Assembly (NCBI GenBank): GCA_013995675.1
Contig: VWRR01000003.1
Location: 186,001-250,000, forward strand
Direction of reading: 5' to 3'
DNA length: 64,000 nucleotides
DNA from: Cyanidiococcus yangmingshanensis
Lineage: Eukaryota > Rhodophyta > Bangiophyceae > Cyanidiales > Cyanidiaceae
The translations under genes were made by a program, and so were the position numbers. Below, one piece after another: positions 32,067 through 42,750 of the stretch (its first letter is position 1; every line of letters begins with the position of its first letter). Under the pieces are notes generated by a model. The model was not told the origin of the DNA, made no database searches, and was given only the letters and a program-made list of their open reading frames with translations.

Positions 32067-33549
32067 ATGCAGGGAGTTGTGCGCTTGCACCTGAACACCA
32101 GGAGAGTGCTCACGAGTCTCTGTGGACGCGTTCGCAACAGTTCGAGTGTGAGCGCCAGCGCAGCGCAAGCTAGTGCTCCACCGCTGAAGGAAACCTGGCG
32201 AGCGTCCAATGCCGAACGCATACATGGTGAACTAAAGGACCAGGATCGCATATTCACGAACTTGTACGGTGAGCGTGATCCGTTTCTCGTTGGAGCGCTC
32301 AAACGTGGCGACTGGTATCGGACCAAGGACTTGGTGCTCAAAGGCCGCGACTGGATCATTAATGAAATCAAAGCGAGTGGCTTGCGAGGTCGTGGCGGTG
32401 CTGGCTTTCCCACCGGCCTGAAGTATTCTTTCATGCCTCGGCAGAATCCGGACGGACGTCCGAACTACCTCGTGGTGAACTGTGATGAGTCTGAGCCAGG
32501 TACGGCGAAAGATCGGGAAATCATGCGACACGACCCACATAAGCTTGTGGAAGGCATGCTTCTGGTTGGTGTAGCCATGGGTGCGCGAGCAGCCTATGCC
32601 TATATTCGCGGCGAGTACGTTTTCGAGCGGAAACAGTTGGAGCGCGCTGTTTTCCGAGGCCTACGAGAAAGGCCTCATTGGACGGAACGCCTGCAATAGT
32701 GGCTATGACTTTGACGTGTACGTTCATCATGGAGCTGGTGCCTATATCTGTGGAGAGGAGACAGCTCTACTCGAATCACTGGAGGGCAAGCAAGGCAAGC
32801 CGCGTTTGAAGCCGCCGTTTCCAGCGAATATCGGGCTGTACGGCTGTCCAACGACAGTGACCAACACCGAAACGGTGGCCGTTGTGCCGACAATCCTTCG
32901 TCGTGGTGGCTCCTGGTTTGCTTCGCTCGGTCGAAAGAACAACAGTGGCACGAAGCTTTTCATTGTAAGCGGACACGTCAACAGTCCTTGCGTTGTGGAG
33001 GAGGAGATGAGCATTCCCTTGCGAACGCTGATTGAGCGCCATGCCGGTGGTGTTCGGGGCGGTTGGGAAAACCTCCTCGCAGTGATACCAGGGGGCAGTT
33101 CGGTACCCCTGTTGCCGAAATCGATCTGTGATGATGTGATGATGGATTTTGACGCGTTGAAGGAGGTCGGCAGCGGACTCGGCACTGCAGCGGTGATTGT
33201 AATGGATCAATCAACGGATATTGTGGCGGCGATTCGACGCATCTCTTACTTTTATCAGCACGAGTCTTGTGGCCAGTGTACGCCGTGTCGCGAGGGCACC
33301 GGATGGCTGCATCGAACGCTTTGTCGTCTGGAGAAAGGTGATGCCCGAATCGAGGAGATCGACGCGCTCTACGAAATGACCAAGAATATTGAAGGCCACA
33401 CCATCTGCGCGCTGGGTGACGCTGCCGCCTGGCCAGTTCAAGGCCTTATCCGTCATTTCCGACCTGAATTGGAACGGCGTATTCAGGAGGCCCAACAAGC
33501 TCGCTCTGGGACCCAGTATGCCTCCGCTGCCGATGTTGCAACCGCGTAG
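32067..33549 (+). CDS. Mitochondrial complex I 51-kDa flavoprotein NDUFV1/NuoF (one +1 frame break)
   Basis: An Arg/Ser/Thr-rich presequence ([17 protein letters not shown]) precedes the mature protein. The FMN-binding glycine loop is [16 protein letters not shown], followed by [15 protein letters not shown], then [19 protein letters not shown] (NADH site) and [19 protein letters not shown]. The 4Fe-4S N3 cluster has [14 protein letters not shown] and the fourth Cys in [11 protein letters not shown]. The frame changes inside [19 protein letters not shown], at a run of four T (32650-32653). Removing one base restores the family pattern. NDUFV1 accepts hydride from NADH to FMN and passes electrons to N3 in the matrix arm of complex I. 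Confidence 0.95.
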
Positions 33550-34246
33550 TCGCTTGCTCGAGCTGGCGATCTCAGAACATTCTACACAAGGCCTGGCTCC
33601 GTCTTGCTGCCTTTGGGTCATGAAGCACTGGTCGATCATATTGGTGCCGCGTAAAATCTTCAAACGCTCTGAAAAAAAGGACCAGACGAGGAACAAAAAC
33701 GGCTACACGTTCCTCTTTAAATTTTTTAGAAAAGTTTTGCATCCGAGTTAACGGCGTACTCCGAAACCGTGTTGAGCCACGAGTTTTCGGCTGCGGACTC
33801 GAGCCGCTCACTAGCGAGCAAAAAGCGTTGGCAGCTGCGAATGAGTCTTCGAAGCTTTCGACGAGATAAGTGGCCCCGCAGGTTATCCTTGCTTGGAATG
33901 ACATCTTGGCCCAGATACTCAAGTCGAGCTCAGCGCCGGCCATCAGCGCATATGCTCGTCTTGCAGCATACAACCATTCACGCTCGCCTATTCAAACCGA
34001 CCATGAGGGTGCATTCACTTGCAGAAACCGTCCGTTGGCTGTTGTATCCATAATCTCTTGAGTGCATGCTTCATACGGGCGAACGAAGAACAGGTTCGCT
34101 GCAAACCGCAAGTCCATACGTCGCTGGACAATGCGCCTGGGTCGCCGCTCATGGCCACGTTCGTATCAGTGGCGAATCAAGGCAGACGCTCCTGAATGAG
34201 AGGCCGTCCGCCAAATCACACCAAAATAAGGTTTTCGACGACTCCA
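33550..34246. other. Spacer between convergent genes
   Basis: About 700 bp with several short frames on both strands, none with a family match. Nothing else is seen. Confidence 0.45.
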
Positions 34247-36560
34247 TTACAAGTAGGTGGCTTTGCAGATATTGACCATTTGCCATCCAACGTTCGCCGC
34301 TTGGGCCGCCAGGACATTATGAATCGCTTCGTAGAGCACAATCGCAGTGGCAGTTAGGAAAGCGATCGATATGGCCAAGATAATAAAGCCGCGCACCTGG
34401 AATCGATCCACGAGATAGTACACGAAAAATACACCACAGTAGCTACCCAGCATCGCCCAGAGTCCAAAAAACAACGAATAGCCGACGTTGAGGCGTCCAT
34501 CGACGAGAAAGACCATCGCTGCCGCCAGACTAGCCACGAGGTTGACCACAGCCATGGACGATTGTACCGTGACGAGATCCGTGCGAGCAATGAGGTAGAG
34601 GTAGGGGATAATGAGGGCGCTGCTGCTTAGACCAGTCCAGGAGTCTATGGCACCAATCACGATGATGAATGCCGGATAGACGTAGAGGTTCCGGCCGTCC
34701 CATCGCATATCGGTCAGGCCATCGTGCTCAAACCACGGGTATCCGTATTCAGCACGAAGACCACGAAGACGCAGATTGCGAAACACAGTGAGTACGCCAA
34801 GCGAAAACAATGCGAGCTCTTGAATGGTGAAAATGATCCAGAATACTGCACCACAGAGCTGGACGCCGACAGGAGAGCGAGCGTACGGCGCGCCAGAAAG
34901 AAACTGACAAACAAATAGAATGAGAACCAGGAACACGAGGAAAACGATGTGGCGCCATGGAAACCAAGGCCGCTCAGCCTCGAGCATCTCCTCCAAGTTG
35001 CGACTGAAGAGGACGGGGTCCAGGAGACGCCAAAAACGGCCACGTTTTGAGCGTTGCGAATCCATCAAGTTCAGTTCATCGACATGAATGCTCTCCGTCC
35101 GATCTGTACTGGTTGTCTTGGATCGAGAACGCCGCTCGGGTTCATCGATGTGAACGGTGTAGAGTCCAGCAAGATCCTCATACAGCGAGGCGGTACGCAA
35201 CACGCCAGAGTGGGAGTGTCGTCCCCGAGGACGCAGCGTTAGACACGATGCCACGGAGTCGTCTCGCGGCAGGTGCCGTCTTGTCGCTAGATCCGTATCC
35301 TGGAAAGAGATGGAGCGTCGGAGCCCCGGTATGAAGGTTGCCCCATCTCCAGCCGTTACTGACTCGTTTTGACAAGCCTCGCAAGTAGGCTGGTCATCAT
35401 GCTGGAGCTGCGCAGCAGTACCCCCAAGTGCATGCTGGTCAGCAGACGCTGGAAATGCTCCCTGTGCATTCCCAAGCGCTGGGTTCGTTGACGACGAAGC
35501 CATCACCAACGACATTCCGTTACTGTTCTTCGACTCGGAAGAAGAAGTAGCACGGGTACGCACTTGATCAGGATGCGCACGAACGGTGCGGTGCCGGAAC
35601 ATACGACCCAGTTGCCCTCTCGAATGGGTGCTGCTCAGTGCTGCCGCCTCCAAGTCCGACAAAGGCGGCACGCTGTTCCGAAAAGTTGACGGTTCGTTGG
35701 GACCCTCCTGCACATGAGTGATGTTGTCAGTCTGTGGTTCTGGAGACAGTACTGCTTGTAGATGTTGGCGGCTGGATTCCTCCGTACCCGATCCTTTCAG
35801 TGTATCCGATAACGTCGTGCCGGCCGTCTGTGCGTCTAGCGTTTCCCCACGTCGAACACTCGCGTCTGAACTAGCAAGTTGACGTTCATGATCAAGTCGT
35901 TCTCGTCGATTTTGCCATTGTCTGCGCGTCATTCTTGTACCGGAGAGAAAACTTTGCACCGTTAGGGCAAGGAGCATCGCTGCCAAGACGAAACCAGTGA
36001 AATACGCTGGGAGCGATATGTTCAAAAAATAGCCAGGCGTGGTACCACAGAGGAAAAAAGGCATCGTGCTGATCACCAGGTTCCAATCTATTCGAGGTGC
36101 ATCGCGAATGACGTGCCGTTTGCGGATATTGTAAACCGTGTTGGCGATCGAGGCACCCAGAATGAGCGATTGAGAGTTCGCGCTCGCTTGAGGAAGCGGA
36201 AATGAGCCAAAAATCGCCAGCAAAGGTACGAATAGGAGACCACCACCGACACCGCCCGCGTTAGATATGCCGGCAGCCAAGAAAATGAGAACAATGAGAA
36301 CGCCCTCCTGCCAGACGAACGGTGAGAAGACGCCACCCACGAGGCACTGACCAATGTCCGTGTTGCAGACCTTTCGTGGCGGACACTCCTGCGAAGTTGT
36401 GCAACGGTAACACTTATTCACTGTTGTATTGCACGCTTTACCGATCACCTCGCAATAGTCGCAAGTACTAGCACCGGCAACTGGTCGAGCTGCACTCAAC
36501 AGAGCCAGCCCAAGCCATAGGCAGAGGCCAATCGTCAAAAAAAAGCAGGCACGGCTTCAT
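34247..36560 (-). CDS. TauE/SafE-family anion permease with a Cys-rich ectodomain
   Basis: After a signal peptide, a compact Cys-rich domain (CDYCEVIGKAC...CYRCTTSQECPP...C, ten Cys within about 45 residues) precedes the first TauE half. That half is VLIVLIFLAAGISNAGGVGG, then GGLLFVPLLAIFG, with ASANSQSLILGASIANTVYN. A roughly 280-residue hydrophilic loop, Ser/Arg/Glu-rich and probably disordered, separates it from the second half (IGAIDSWTGLSSSALIIPYL; DLVTVQSSMAVVNLVASLAA). Members move sulfonates, sulfite or related anions. The longest frame begins with a TTG at 36538. An ATG at 36560 reads MKPCLLFF into a run of eight T. Skipping one base there gives MKPCLLFLTIGLCLWLGLAL, an ideal signal peptide, so a +1 break near 36540 is likely. 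The membrane (plasma or vacuolar) is not determined. Confidence 0.85.
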
Positions 36561-37042
36561 GCTCCAGCCAGAAAATTCTCCGACGCTCAAGTCGAATCGA
36601 TGGTTCTTTGTTCAAAACGTCGTCCGGTCAGTACGTATATGGAAGGTGGTGGAGCGAGTCTCCCACCCCGGACGCTTGAGACCGCACTGGGGACTCGTCA
36701 ACCGGGATTTTCCTCAAACAAACGGATGACCGAAACGTTTGGCTTGGCCGCGTGGCCCAGAAGCCAAGCCGGCAACGCATCCGTCCTGCTCGTTGAGTGG
36801 ACGCGTTTCTGCTCGTTTTGATTGGTCTCTCTGCCTTTTGCGGTGGCCCATTTCATAGAGACCAGTAGGTGACGTGTTTGAAAAACTGAGACGAGAGGCG
36901 TTTTCAAGTACTTGTTCTCGGTTTTGGCTCAGGAGCTCGGTGAGTGGCCAGTGCGTCTTTGACTTGGCAACGACGGGGCAGTCAGGGGGCGCTGGACCTG
37001 GCGAGGCTTCACCGAGGCTGTTGGTGAAGCCGTTTACAAGTC
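36561..37042. other. Divergent intergenic region
   Basis: About 480 bp between the permease and bL33m start codons. No element is recognised. Confidence 0.5.
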
Positions 37043-37216
37043 ATGGCTGGGGCCAAGGGGAAGTCTGTTTTGATCAAATTGATTTCCATGGCAGGAACTG
37101 GGTACTTTTATGTCATGCGGAAGAATCCACGAAACGTGCCGTACAAGTTGTCGCTCATCAAATATGATCCACGCGTTCGCCAACACGTCGTCTTCAAGGA
37201 AGGGAAAATGAAATAA
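37043..37216 (+). CDS. Mitochondrial-type ribosomal protein bL33 (57 residues)
   Basis: A very short complete gene, ATG at 37043 to TAA at 37216. It begins [20 protein letters not shown] and continues [11 protein letters not shown], then [20 protein letters not shown]. This is the bL33 fold pattern: K-x-x-L-x-S-x-A-G-T-G-F/Y-F/Y, KNPR, and KYDP-x-V-x-x-H-V-x-F-x-E-x-K-x-K. The AGTG-x-FY-x-x-x-KNP and KYDPxVxxHVxF blocks are most like mitochondrial L33 proteins, where the zinc-binding Cys pairs of some bacterial forms are absent, as here. No presequence is visible. The protein belongs to the large subunit near the E site. It is too short for default gene finders and could easily be missed. Confidence 0.92.
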   Translation: MAGAKGKSVLIKLISMAGTGYFYVMRKNPRNVPYKLSLIKYDPRVRQHVVFKEGKMK

Positions 37217-37429
37217 TGATCAGAGCGCAGCTGTAACTCGGTGCCAATGAAGTTGCAGTTATCAAGGCACTGCAACTTGTGAGGCAAGCTTTTTCATAAC
37301 GAACCTTCAGATAGAGTGTTTCGAACGTTCGGATCGGCGAATAGGTGTACGTCAAGCAGCCGTCATGGGCTTGATAGGAACGCTGATCATCGTGACCTCC
37401 TTCTTGAAAAGTGCTCCATCAGAAAACAA

Positions 37430-38287
37430 TTATGGGACTTGGCTGGGCTTCACGCTGGGGCAGGATAGGCTTTCAAACGTCGATACGCCGGTTTGGGAAT
37501 TCACCCCATTCGCAAGCTCACAAAGCAACCGCTGATCCGCTCGATCGAGGATGGCTTCGGAAAAGTCTGCTCCTTCGATCAACATGTTATGATCAAAGTG
37601 CGCTCCTAGGAGGAGCGTTCGGCGAAGCGTTGCCTGCTTCAGATTGACGGCAGAGAGGTCCGCGCCATCTAGCGCTGCCTCGTCCAGATTAGACTCTTCG
37701 AGTCTGGCAGCATGCAAGTTCGCGCCAGACAGACGTGCATGGAACAAATTGGTCCGCTCTAGAATGGAACCATGGAGGTCGGCACCACTTAAAACGGACG
37801 CACTCAAGTCCAAGGCGGAGAGATCACACCCGACACAGGACCGCGTTCGCTGCAGCGTTTCGTGGATGCCGCGAACCGAACGAGATGGTGTCTTGCCGTC
37901 TTCCTGATCCGCCAGAAGCGAGCGATTGATGCCATCCAGCCTTGTTGTTACATGAGGAATCTTTGATGCATCACATGGCAGTACCACAAACATGCTCATG
38001 GTCGCGAAGTATGCCAGTAGTTGAACGGCCAAGCCACAGCGTGGAGCAGCTGTCGAAAGATGCATCCACGACGCAATCACGGGATGCATCCGAGCAAGTG
38101 GCTGTCGAGCTGGGCTCCTCAAGACATCCCAGCGGTCTCCAGACTCGAGTCGAGATACCAGTCGTTGGCCTGAGTCGATGTGGCGGGGACGCGCACCCTT
38201 GCCATAGCGCTCGCGCCGCTTCGATCGCTCGAGGAGCCAGTGAGGTAAATGGAGATATCTAAAAGACTTTTTCCGAGCGAAATTCAT
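37430..38287 (-). CDS. Thylakoid-lumen pentapeptide-repeat protein
   Basis: About 285 residues. From the middle onward there are tandem A(D/N)LXX pentapeptides (LSGADLHGSILERTNLFHAR; LSGANLHAARLEESNLDEAA), forming a right-handed beta-helix. The C-terminal cap EGADFSEAILDRADQRLLCE and GVNSQTGVSTFESLSC matches the plant lumenal TL15/TL17/TL20.3 group. The N-terminus MNFARKKSFRYLHL, with Phe and basic residues, resembles a red-algal transit peptide. A second hydrophobic stretch (LAVQLLAYFATMSMFVVLP) ending near CDASK looks like a lumen-targeting signal. The ATG at 38287 is chosen over the longer frame. In plants the function of the group is not established; a redox-sensitive lumenal role has been suggested. 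Two Cys pairs (VGC and C-terminal LCE/LSC) are retained. Confidence 0.85.
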   Translation of the reverse strand: MNFARKKSFRYLHLPHWLLERSKRRERYGKGARPRHIDSGQRLVSRLESGDRWDVLRSPARQPLARMHPVIASWMHLSTAAPRCGLAVQLLAYFATMSMFVVLPCDASKIPHVTTRLDGINRSLLADQEDGKTPSRSVRGIHETLQRTRSCVGCDLSALDLSASVLSGADLHGSILERTNLFHARLSGANLHAARLEESNLDEAALDGADLSAVNLKQATLRRTLLLGAHFDHNMLIEGADFSEAILDRADQRLLCELANGVNSQTGVSTFESLSCPSVKPSQVP

Positions 38288-38877
38288 CGATTCAGATGTG
38301 GCCGCATATTGGTGTCGTCTTCGTCCCAAGACAAGACGGATACGTCTGTTACAGACCACGAATGGACTCGAAAACATGGCCAGCCATCGCCTAAACCAAG
38401 TTTGAGACCTGTTCCTTCGCTCAGACCGATTCTGTTGAACTGGAAACAATACCTGCGAGTAACGTGGCGGATCTTCCCTGGATGCTGTCGCACAAAGTGT
38501 CCGGACTTGGATGCTTTAGGTCAGCGCCGCTCGCTCTCCAAGTGCTGTGACCGTGCCAACGCTTTACGTTGACGAACCGGCACTCGCGAAGCGTGCCAGA
38601 CGCGCTCTGGTACCCAACGAGTCGCTCGCACACACGAGTCACGCAGAGATGCACCATCGCTTCACCAGTTTTCCTACGTTATGGCAGCTGGATTGCTCAC
38701 AATTCGGGGCGAGTACGTCATGCTCAGCAGCCCGTGTGAACAACCATTTGTCGCACGTTTGGTTTGCAGCGCGGCGCTGGACGAGCGTTGATCCTTAACG
38801 CGCTGGGGCAAGCGAAGTTGTCGTGCGCCTTTCGAACGAGGTTTTCGCAGCGACCAAGCACGTTATCGTTGGAGAGA
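38288..38877. other. Divergent intergenic region
   Basis: About 590 bp between the pentapeptide gene (-) and DPH5 (+). Nothing specific is recognised. Confidence 0.5.
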
Positions 38878-39789
38878 ATGACCTTGTTTCTGGTTGGCCT
38901 TGGGCTTGGAGATGAGCAGGATATAAGCGTTCGGGGTCTCGATACTGTTCGAGCTTGCGATCATGTATTCCTCGATGGTTATACTTCGCTTTTGCGAACG
39001 GACTTGACTCGCCTGGAGAGGTTGTACGGGAAAAAAGTGCAAATTGCGGATCGAGATCTGGTTGAAGAGCATGCAGAGCGCATTCTGGAACCAGCCAAAC
39101 TCGGCAAGGTTGCATTTCTCATCGTGGGTGACGTTTTTGGTGCAACCACGCATCACGACCTTGTGCTTCGTGCCCGAAAAAATAAGATCGATTGTCGTTT
39201 CGTTTACAATGCGAGCATTCTGACTGCTGTTGGGGTGTGTGGTCTGCAACTCTATCGTTTTGGCGAGACTGTATCACTCACTTTCTGGACACGAACTTGG
39301 AAGCCTACTTCGTGGTACGGGAAGCTGGCCGCAAACCGAAGACGCGGTCTACATACTCTATTCCTGCTGGATATCCGAGTACGTGAACCAAGCGAAGAAG
39401 GTTTAGCTCGCGGCCGCAAAATTTTCGAGCCGCCCAGGTACATGACTGTCGCAAATGCGGCACAGCAACTGCTTCAACTATGGCATGAACGAGAGCGAGT
39501 GCATCAACAGTTCTCTGGTGACGTCGCACCAGATACCGATGAATGGCCGCTCGTGTATGATCCGGATACGATGTGCATTGGGATCGCTCGAGTCGGACAA
39601 GAAGATGAACTTGTGGCTACTGGAGCTTTGCGAGTGCTCGCATCCGCTGACTTTGGACCACCGCTTCACTCACTGGTGATGCCTGGCGAAATGCACGCGA
39701 TCGAAGAGGAATGCGTCGGATTGCTGGAGTCGGCCTCGAATCTAAATACCAAGACCGAATGCATGGAGCACGCCAAAGAGCAATCATGA
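38878..39789 (+). CDS. DPH5: Diphthine methyl ester synthase DPH5
   Basis: 303 residues. It starts MTLFLVGLGLGDEQDISVRG, the invariant N-terminus of the family, then ACDHVFLDGYTSLL and VAFLIVGDVFGATTHHDLVL. The SAM-binding and dimer region follows in NASILTAVGVCGLQLYRFGE and SLTFWTRTWKPTSWY, then GLHTLFLLDI, KIFEPPRYMTVANAAQQLL, and the C-terminal CIGIARVGQEDELVA and DFGPPLHSLVMPGEMHAIEE. The enzyme methylates the EF2 histidine adduct four times during diphthamide synthesis, in the cytosol. The ATG at 38878 aligns with the known start; an upstream in-frame extension to 38764 is not needed. An acidic insertion (SGDVAPDTDEWPLVYDPD) precedes the CIGIARVG block. Confidence 0.96.
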   Translation: MTLFLVGLGLGDEQDISVRGLDTVRACDHVFLDGYTSLLRTDLTRLERLYGKKVQIADRDLVEEHAERILEPAKLGKVAFLIVGDVFGATTHHDLVLRARKNKIDCRFVYNASILTAVGVCGLQLYRFGETVSLTFWTRTWKPTSWYGKLAANRRRGLHTLFLLDIRVREPSEEGLARGRKIFEPPRYMTVANAAQQLLQLWHERERVHQQFSGDVAPDTDEWPLVYDPDTMCIGIARVGQEDELVATGALRVLASADFGPPLHSLVMPGEMHAIEEECVGLLESASNLNTKTECMEHAKEQS

Positions 39790-40387
39790 TATGATGCAGA
39801 CAAAGCATGATTGTGAGCGTTGCACCGGCATCGCGCCGTGACTGCTGCTTCTCTTCACGCCAGAAACCTGTTCGCGAATCGGGAGGCTTCTTGACTGGCC
39901 TGGTCGGTGAAAGGGATCACTCGCTACCGAAGCGATCAGATAAACGCGAGGAATCCATGAAATGGTTCTCTATGGGACCAGACTACGGGCTTACATCTAC
40001 TCGCGAGATCGCGTTCGAGTCATGGTCGTGAATGCAGTTGTGGACTCGATTTGTCTCCTTTACCGACTGTATGGACGTCTTTTGGACATTGGTCGTTCGG
40101 AGAGCGTCCGCGAATTCGATAATGAACGGTTATGAGAAATATCGCAAACTACGTGCGATCAACGCCGTTTCGACGCCTTGATCACGCGGTAAGTATCCTT
40201 CGGTCGGACATGTCTCGAATCGGGAGCGCTCTGCGAAACAGCCGTCTGCGGACGGCTTTGAATCCCAGCAACTCATCGACCTTTGTCAAGAGGCGCGCGC
40301 TGGGCACCTGTCGAATGTCGCCTATCGCTCAAGTACTTCTTCGAGCGGAATGGACGCATCGTGGAGGAAACGTGCCCGACCAACTTA
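39790..40387. other. Spacer between convergent genes
   Basis: About 600 bp; no gene recognised. Confidence 0.5.
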
Positions 40388-41760
40388 TCATGGACTTGCA
40401 TATTTATCCAACAGGATCTGCGCGTGTCGTTCTGCTTGACTCAAGCGTGTTCCGTGCATGAACAATACATTCTGCACGTCCCACAAATAGAGATTCTCAT
40501 TGGTGTGGATGGCTGGAATCTTTGCTTGCGCTAGATGCATGGCCTCCTCTGCCTGCACTCTTCGCTCCAACGTTCGCTTTTTCCAGGTAGCAAAACACTG
40601 TGCTGCCATTCGCCGATATTCTGTATCAGGCAACCGGTGATAGCGGTCCAAGACCAGCCATTGCTCGAGTGGAACCTCCCATTCGGGTCGTTTCCATATC
40701 ATCGAGTGCGCGTATGACCAGCGGTCCTTTGCGAACTGCAACCTCCGGGCGAATACTGCGTTCGTGCTCAGTTGCGTAACGTTCCCGGAAAATGCTCTCG
40801 AGTTCGGGCAGAAAACAGCTGTCATCAGGGTACTTCGACGACGCTGCATTTCTCGATGCAGTTCACCACACAGCGTTGCTGGATGGTTCTGGCGAATCCG
40901 AGCGGCGACCTCGGCCTCTGAGAACGACTCGAGCCCCCAAGTCTGGCATGAGGCAGAAGCTTCCGTCGATGAAAGCGCCTTGGTGTCCCCTCTACGGATG
41001 TAACGAGCCGCTCGGATCGCGAAAGGATCCAAGAACACTTCCGGGCTGAGGGAAGGCCCGCTGCCTTGAAGGTGCGCGACGACGCGCGTGGTGCGAGGAC
41101 CCGCCCCAAGGATGAAGGTCAAGTTGGGCGACGACGCTTCCGAGGCCCGGTGTCGTCGATACTTTACCTGACCTTGCGTTCGAGACAACACCCAAAGTTC
41201 AAACTGAATAAGCGGCAAATTCGACTGCTGCTTGAGCTGTGCGTCTACGTGCTTGCGATACCGTTCCGCAGCCTGGTGTTGATACTGGCACAAAGCTTCG
41301 CTCCCTGAACCACATTCCTCCAGCGCAACAGCGCGCAGCGTGAACTTATCGGTATTCACAGCTATACAATCTAGTGGTGTTGGTTTCTCGGACACAAGCG
41401 CGACAACGCCCTGTCTTTGCGAGCGTTCACCTTCAGGGTCTGTGTCCTCAAGTTGACGCTGATAACGGTGATAGCGCGCTCTCCACAACCGCCGAACGTA
41501 CAACGTCTCTTGGCACAGGTCCATAACGATACCGCTATCGCATGTCGACGTAGGTGAACGAGCGTGCTCGTCGCGTCAGACGAAACAGCGGTCTCTAAAC
41601 CCCGCTGTATAGAACCGAGGTTCTCCTCCAATAGGTTGATTGAACGAACGACTGGCCAGCCGTAGACTCGCTCGATCGTGCCCCGACTGAAACCGGACTC
41701 GACCCGAAAAACGCTCGTTTCCGGGACGCTTGCACCCTGAGACTGACGCGCAGCACTCAT
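40388..41760 (-). CDS. Unrecognised basic protein, probable two +1 frame breaks
   Basis: The main frame (40388-41524) is rich in Arg, Gln and Trp, with LYVRRLWRARYHRYQRQLED, RDTKAL and many charged helices near the C-terminus (FATWKKRTLERRVQAEEAMH). It has no membrane segment. An ATG at 41760 opens a frame reading MSAARQSQGASVPETSVF and NLLEENLGSIQRGLETAVS. Skipping one base near 41580 leads to LTRRARSFTYVDMR, and another near 41537 leads to SGIVMDLCQETLY in the main frame. These joins are inference but follow the same sense as the conserved genes. Its composition would suit an RNA-binding or organellar ribosome-associated protein, but no family is recognised. Its start codon lies three bases from that of the divergent gene. 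Confidence 0.55.
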
Positions 41761-41763
41761 GGC

Positions 41764-42750
41764 ATGCCGGAAATTGAAGAGGCCGAAAGTCTTCAAGATT
41801 CTTCCAGACTCGAGGCCGCTCTAGATGCTTTTATTCGGTCCCAGTTGGAGCGAGTTTTCGGGCCGGAGCTCGCGACGCAGTTTTGGAAAGCTCAGCGACC
41901 GCTCCTCCAAGTCGAAGATCGCCTTGCGTTCATTAGAAAACGGTGGATAGGCGTATTTCACGATTCGCCGTTAGCCCTCTTTGGAAAGAAGCGCATCGAA
42001 GCGCTGGAGCGAATCTCCCGAGCCGAGTCGCGTGGCGATGCACTTTCGGGTGAAGAACGTCGTCAACTCCAAAGCGAGTTCGCGCAGTTATTGAAGTATG
42101 TCAGCACCGAAGACTCGAAGCATACTTCTGGCCACGCTGTAGCAAAGCGAGTACTTGAACAGTCAGAGCCAGAGTACGTCGAGGAAGGAGTGGACTCGTT
42201 CGCTTCAGAGCCAGGTGCGGCCAACGACGACGCAGTAGAGGAAGCGATGCTCGTTGAGTCACCTGATGCATCCACGGCCATGACCTGTGATGGCCTAGAG
42301 ACGCTCTCTTCCGACAAGATGGATTCGAGAAAAATGCCCCTGGCAGTGTTCGACGGGGAGAATATTGCGTGGGCTCATGCACGAAATGCACACTTCAGTC
42401 CGCGGGGAATTGCCTTGGCGGTGACGTTCTTCCAGGAGCGAGGCTATCGTTGTGTGGTTTTTCTTCCCAATTATCGGCGCCAGTGTGCTGCCCTTCCATT
42501 CGCAGACAAGCATGACATGCTCGTCTTCACACCGCCCGGGGACTATGACGATACCTACGCGCTGAGCTACGCTCTTCGATACGACGCCATCCTCGTGACG
42601 AATGATCGCTTGCAAGATCATTTGGATCAATTCTCTGACGATGAGGTTCGCACGCGGGAATCCATGAGACAATGGCTTGGCTCTCATCGCTGCTCGTTCA
42701 CTTTTGTGGGTGAGGAATTTGTGCCGAACCCGCATTTCTTCCTTCCGTGA
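41764..42750 (+). CDS. NYN/PIN-like RNase domain protein (Zc3h12a/Regnase type)
   Basis: 328 residues. The N-terminal 170 residues are charged, helical and acidic. The C-terminal 140 residues carry the Zc3h12a-like NYN/PIN nuclease pattern: LAVFDGENIAWAHARN (first catalytic Asp), SPRGIALAVTFFQERGYRC, VFLPNYRRQ, MLVFTPPGDYDDTYALSYAL (central Asp pair), DAILVTNDRLQDHLDQF (third acidic cluster, ND). No CCCH zinc finger is present, unlike metazoan Regnase-1. Members cleave structured RNA with Mg2+. Its target cannot be predicted here. The ATG at 41764 is only three bases from the start codon of the divergent gene, so the two must share promoter sequence or one start is misassigned. Confidence 0.82.
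   Translation: MPEIEEAESLQDSSRLEAALDAFIRSQLERVFGPELATQFWKAQRPLLQVEDRLAFIRKRWIGVFHDSPLALFGKKRIEALERISRAESRGDALSGEERRQLQSEFAQLLKYVSTEDSKHTSGHAVAKRVLEQSEPEYVEEGVDSFASEPGAANDDAVEEAMLVESPDASTAMTCDGLETLSSDKMDSRKMPLAVFDGENIAWAHARNAHFSPRGIALAVTFFQERGYRCVVFLPNYRRQCAALPFADKHDMLVFTPPGDYDDTYALSYALRYDAILVTNDRLQDHLDQFSDDEVRTRESMRQWLGSHRCSFTFVGEEFVPNPHFFLP

Noticed and set aside
22596-32655. Very short introns at the frame breaks
   Set aside because: At NNAL/GQ in trpB and VEK/APPE in RPT2 the conserved residues are contiguous, leaving room for only one extra base.
22224-33549. Frame-broken trpB, CBP80, RPT2 and NDUFV1 as pseudogenes
   Set aside because: Protein sequence stays highly conserved on both sides of each single-base break, with no other damage, and some products are essential.
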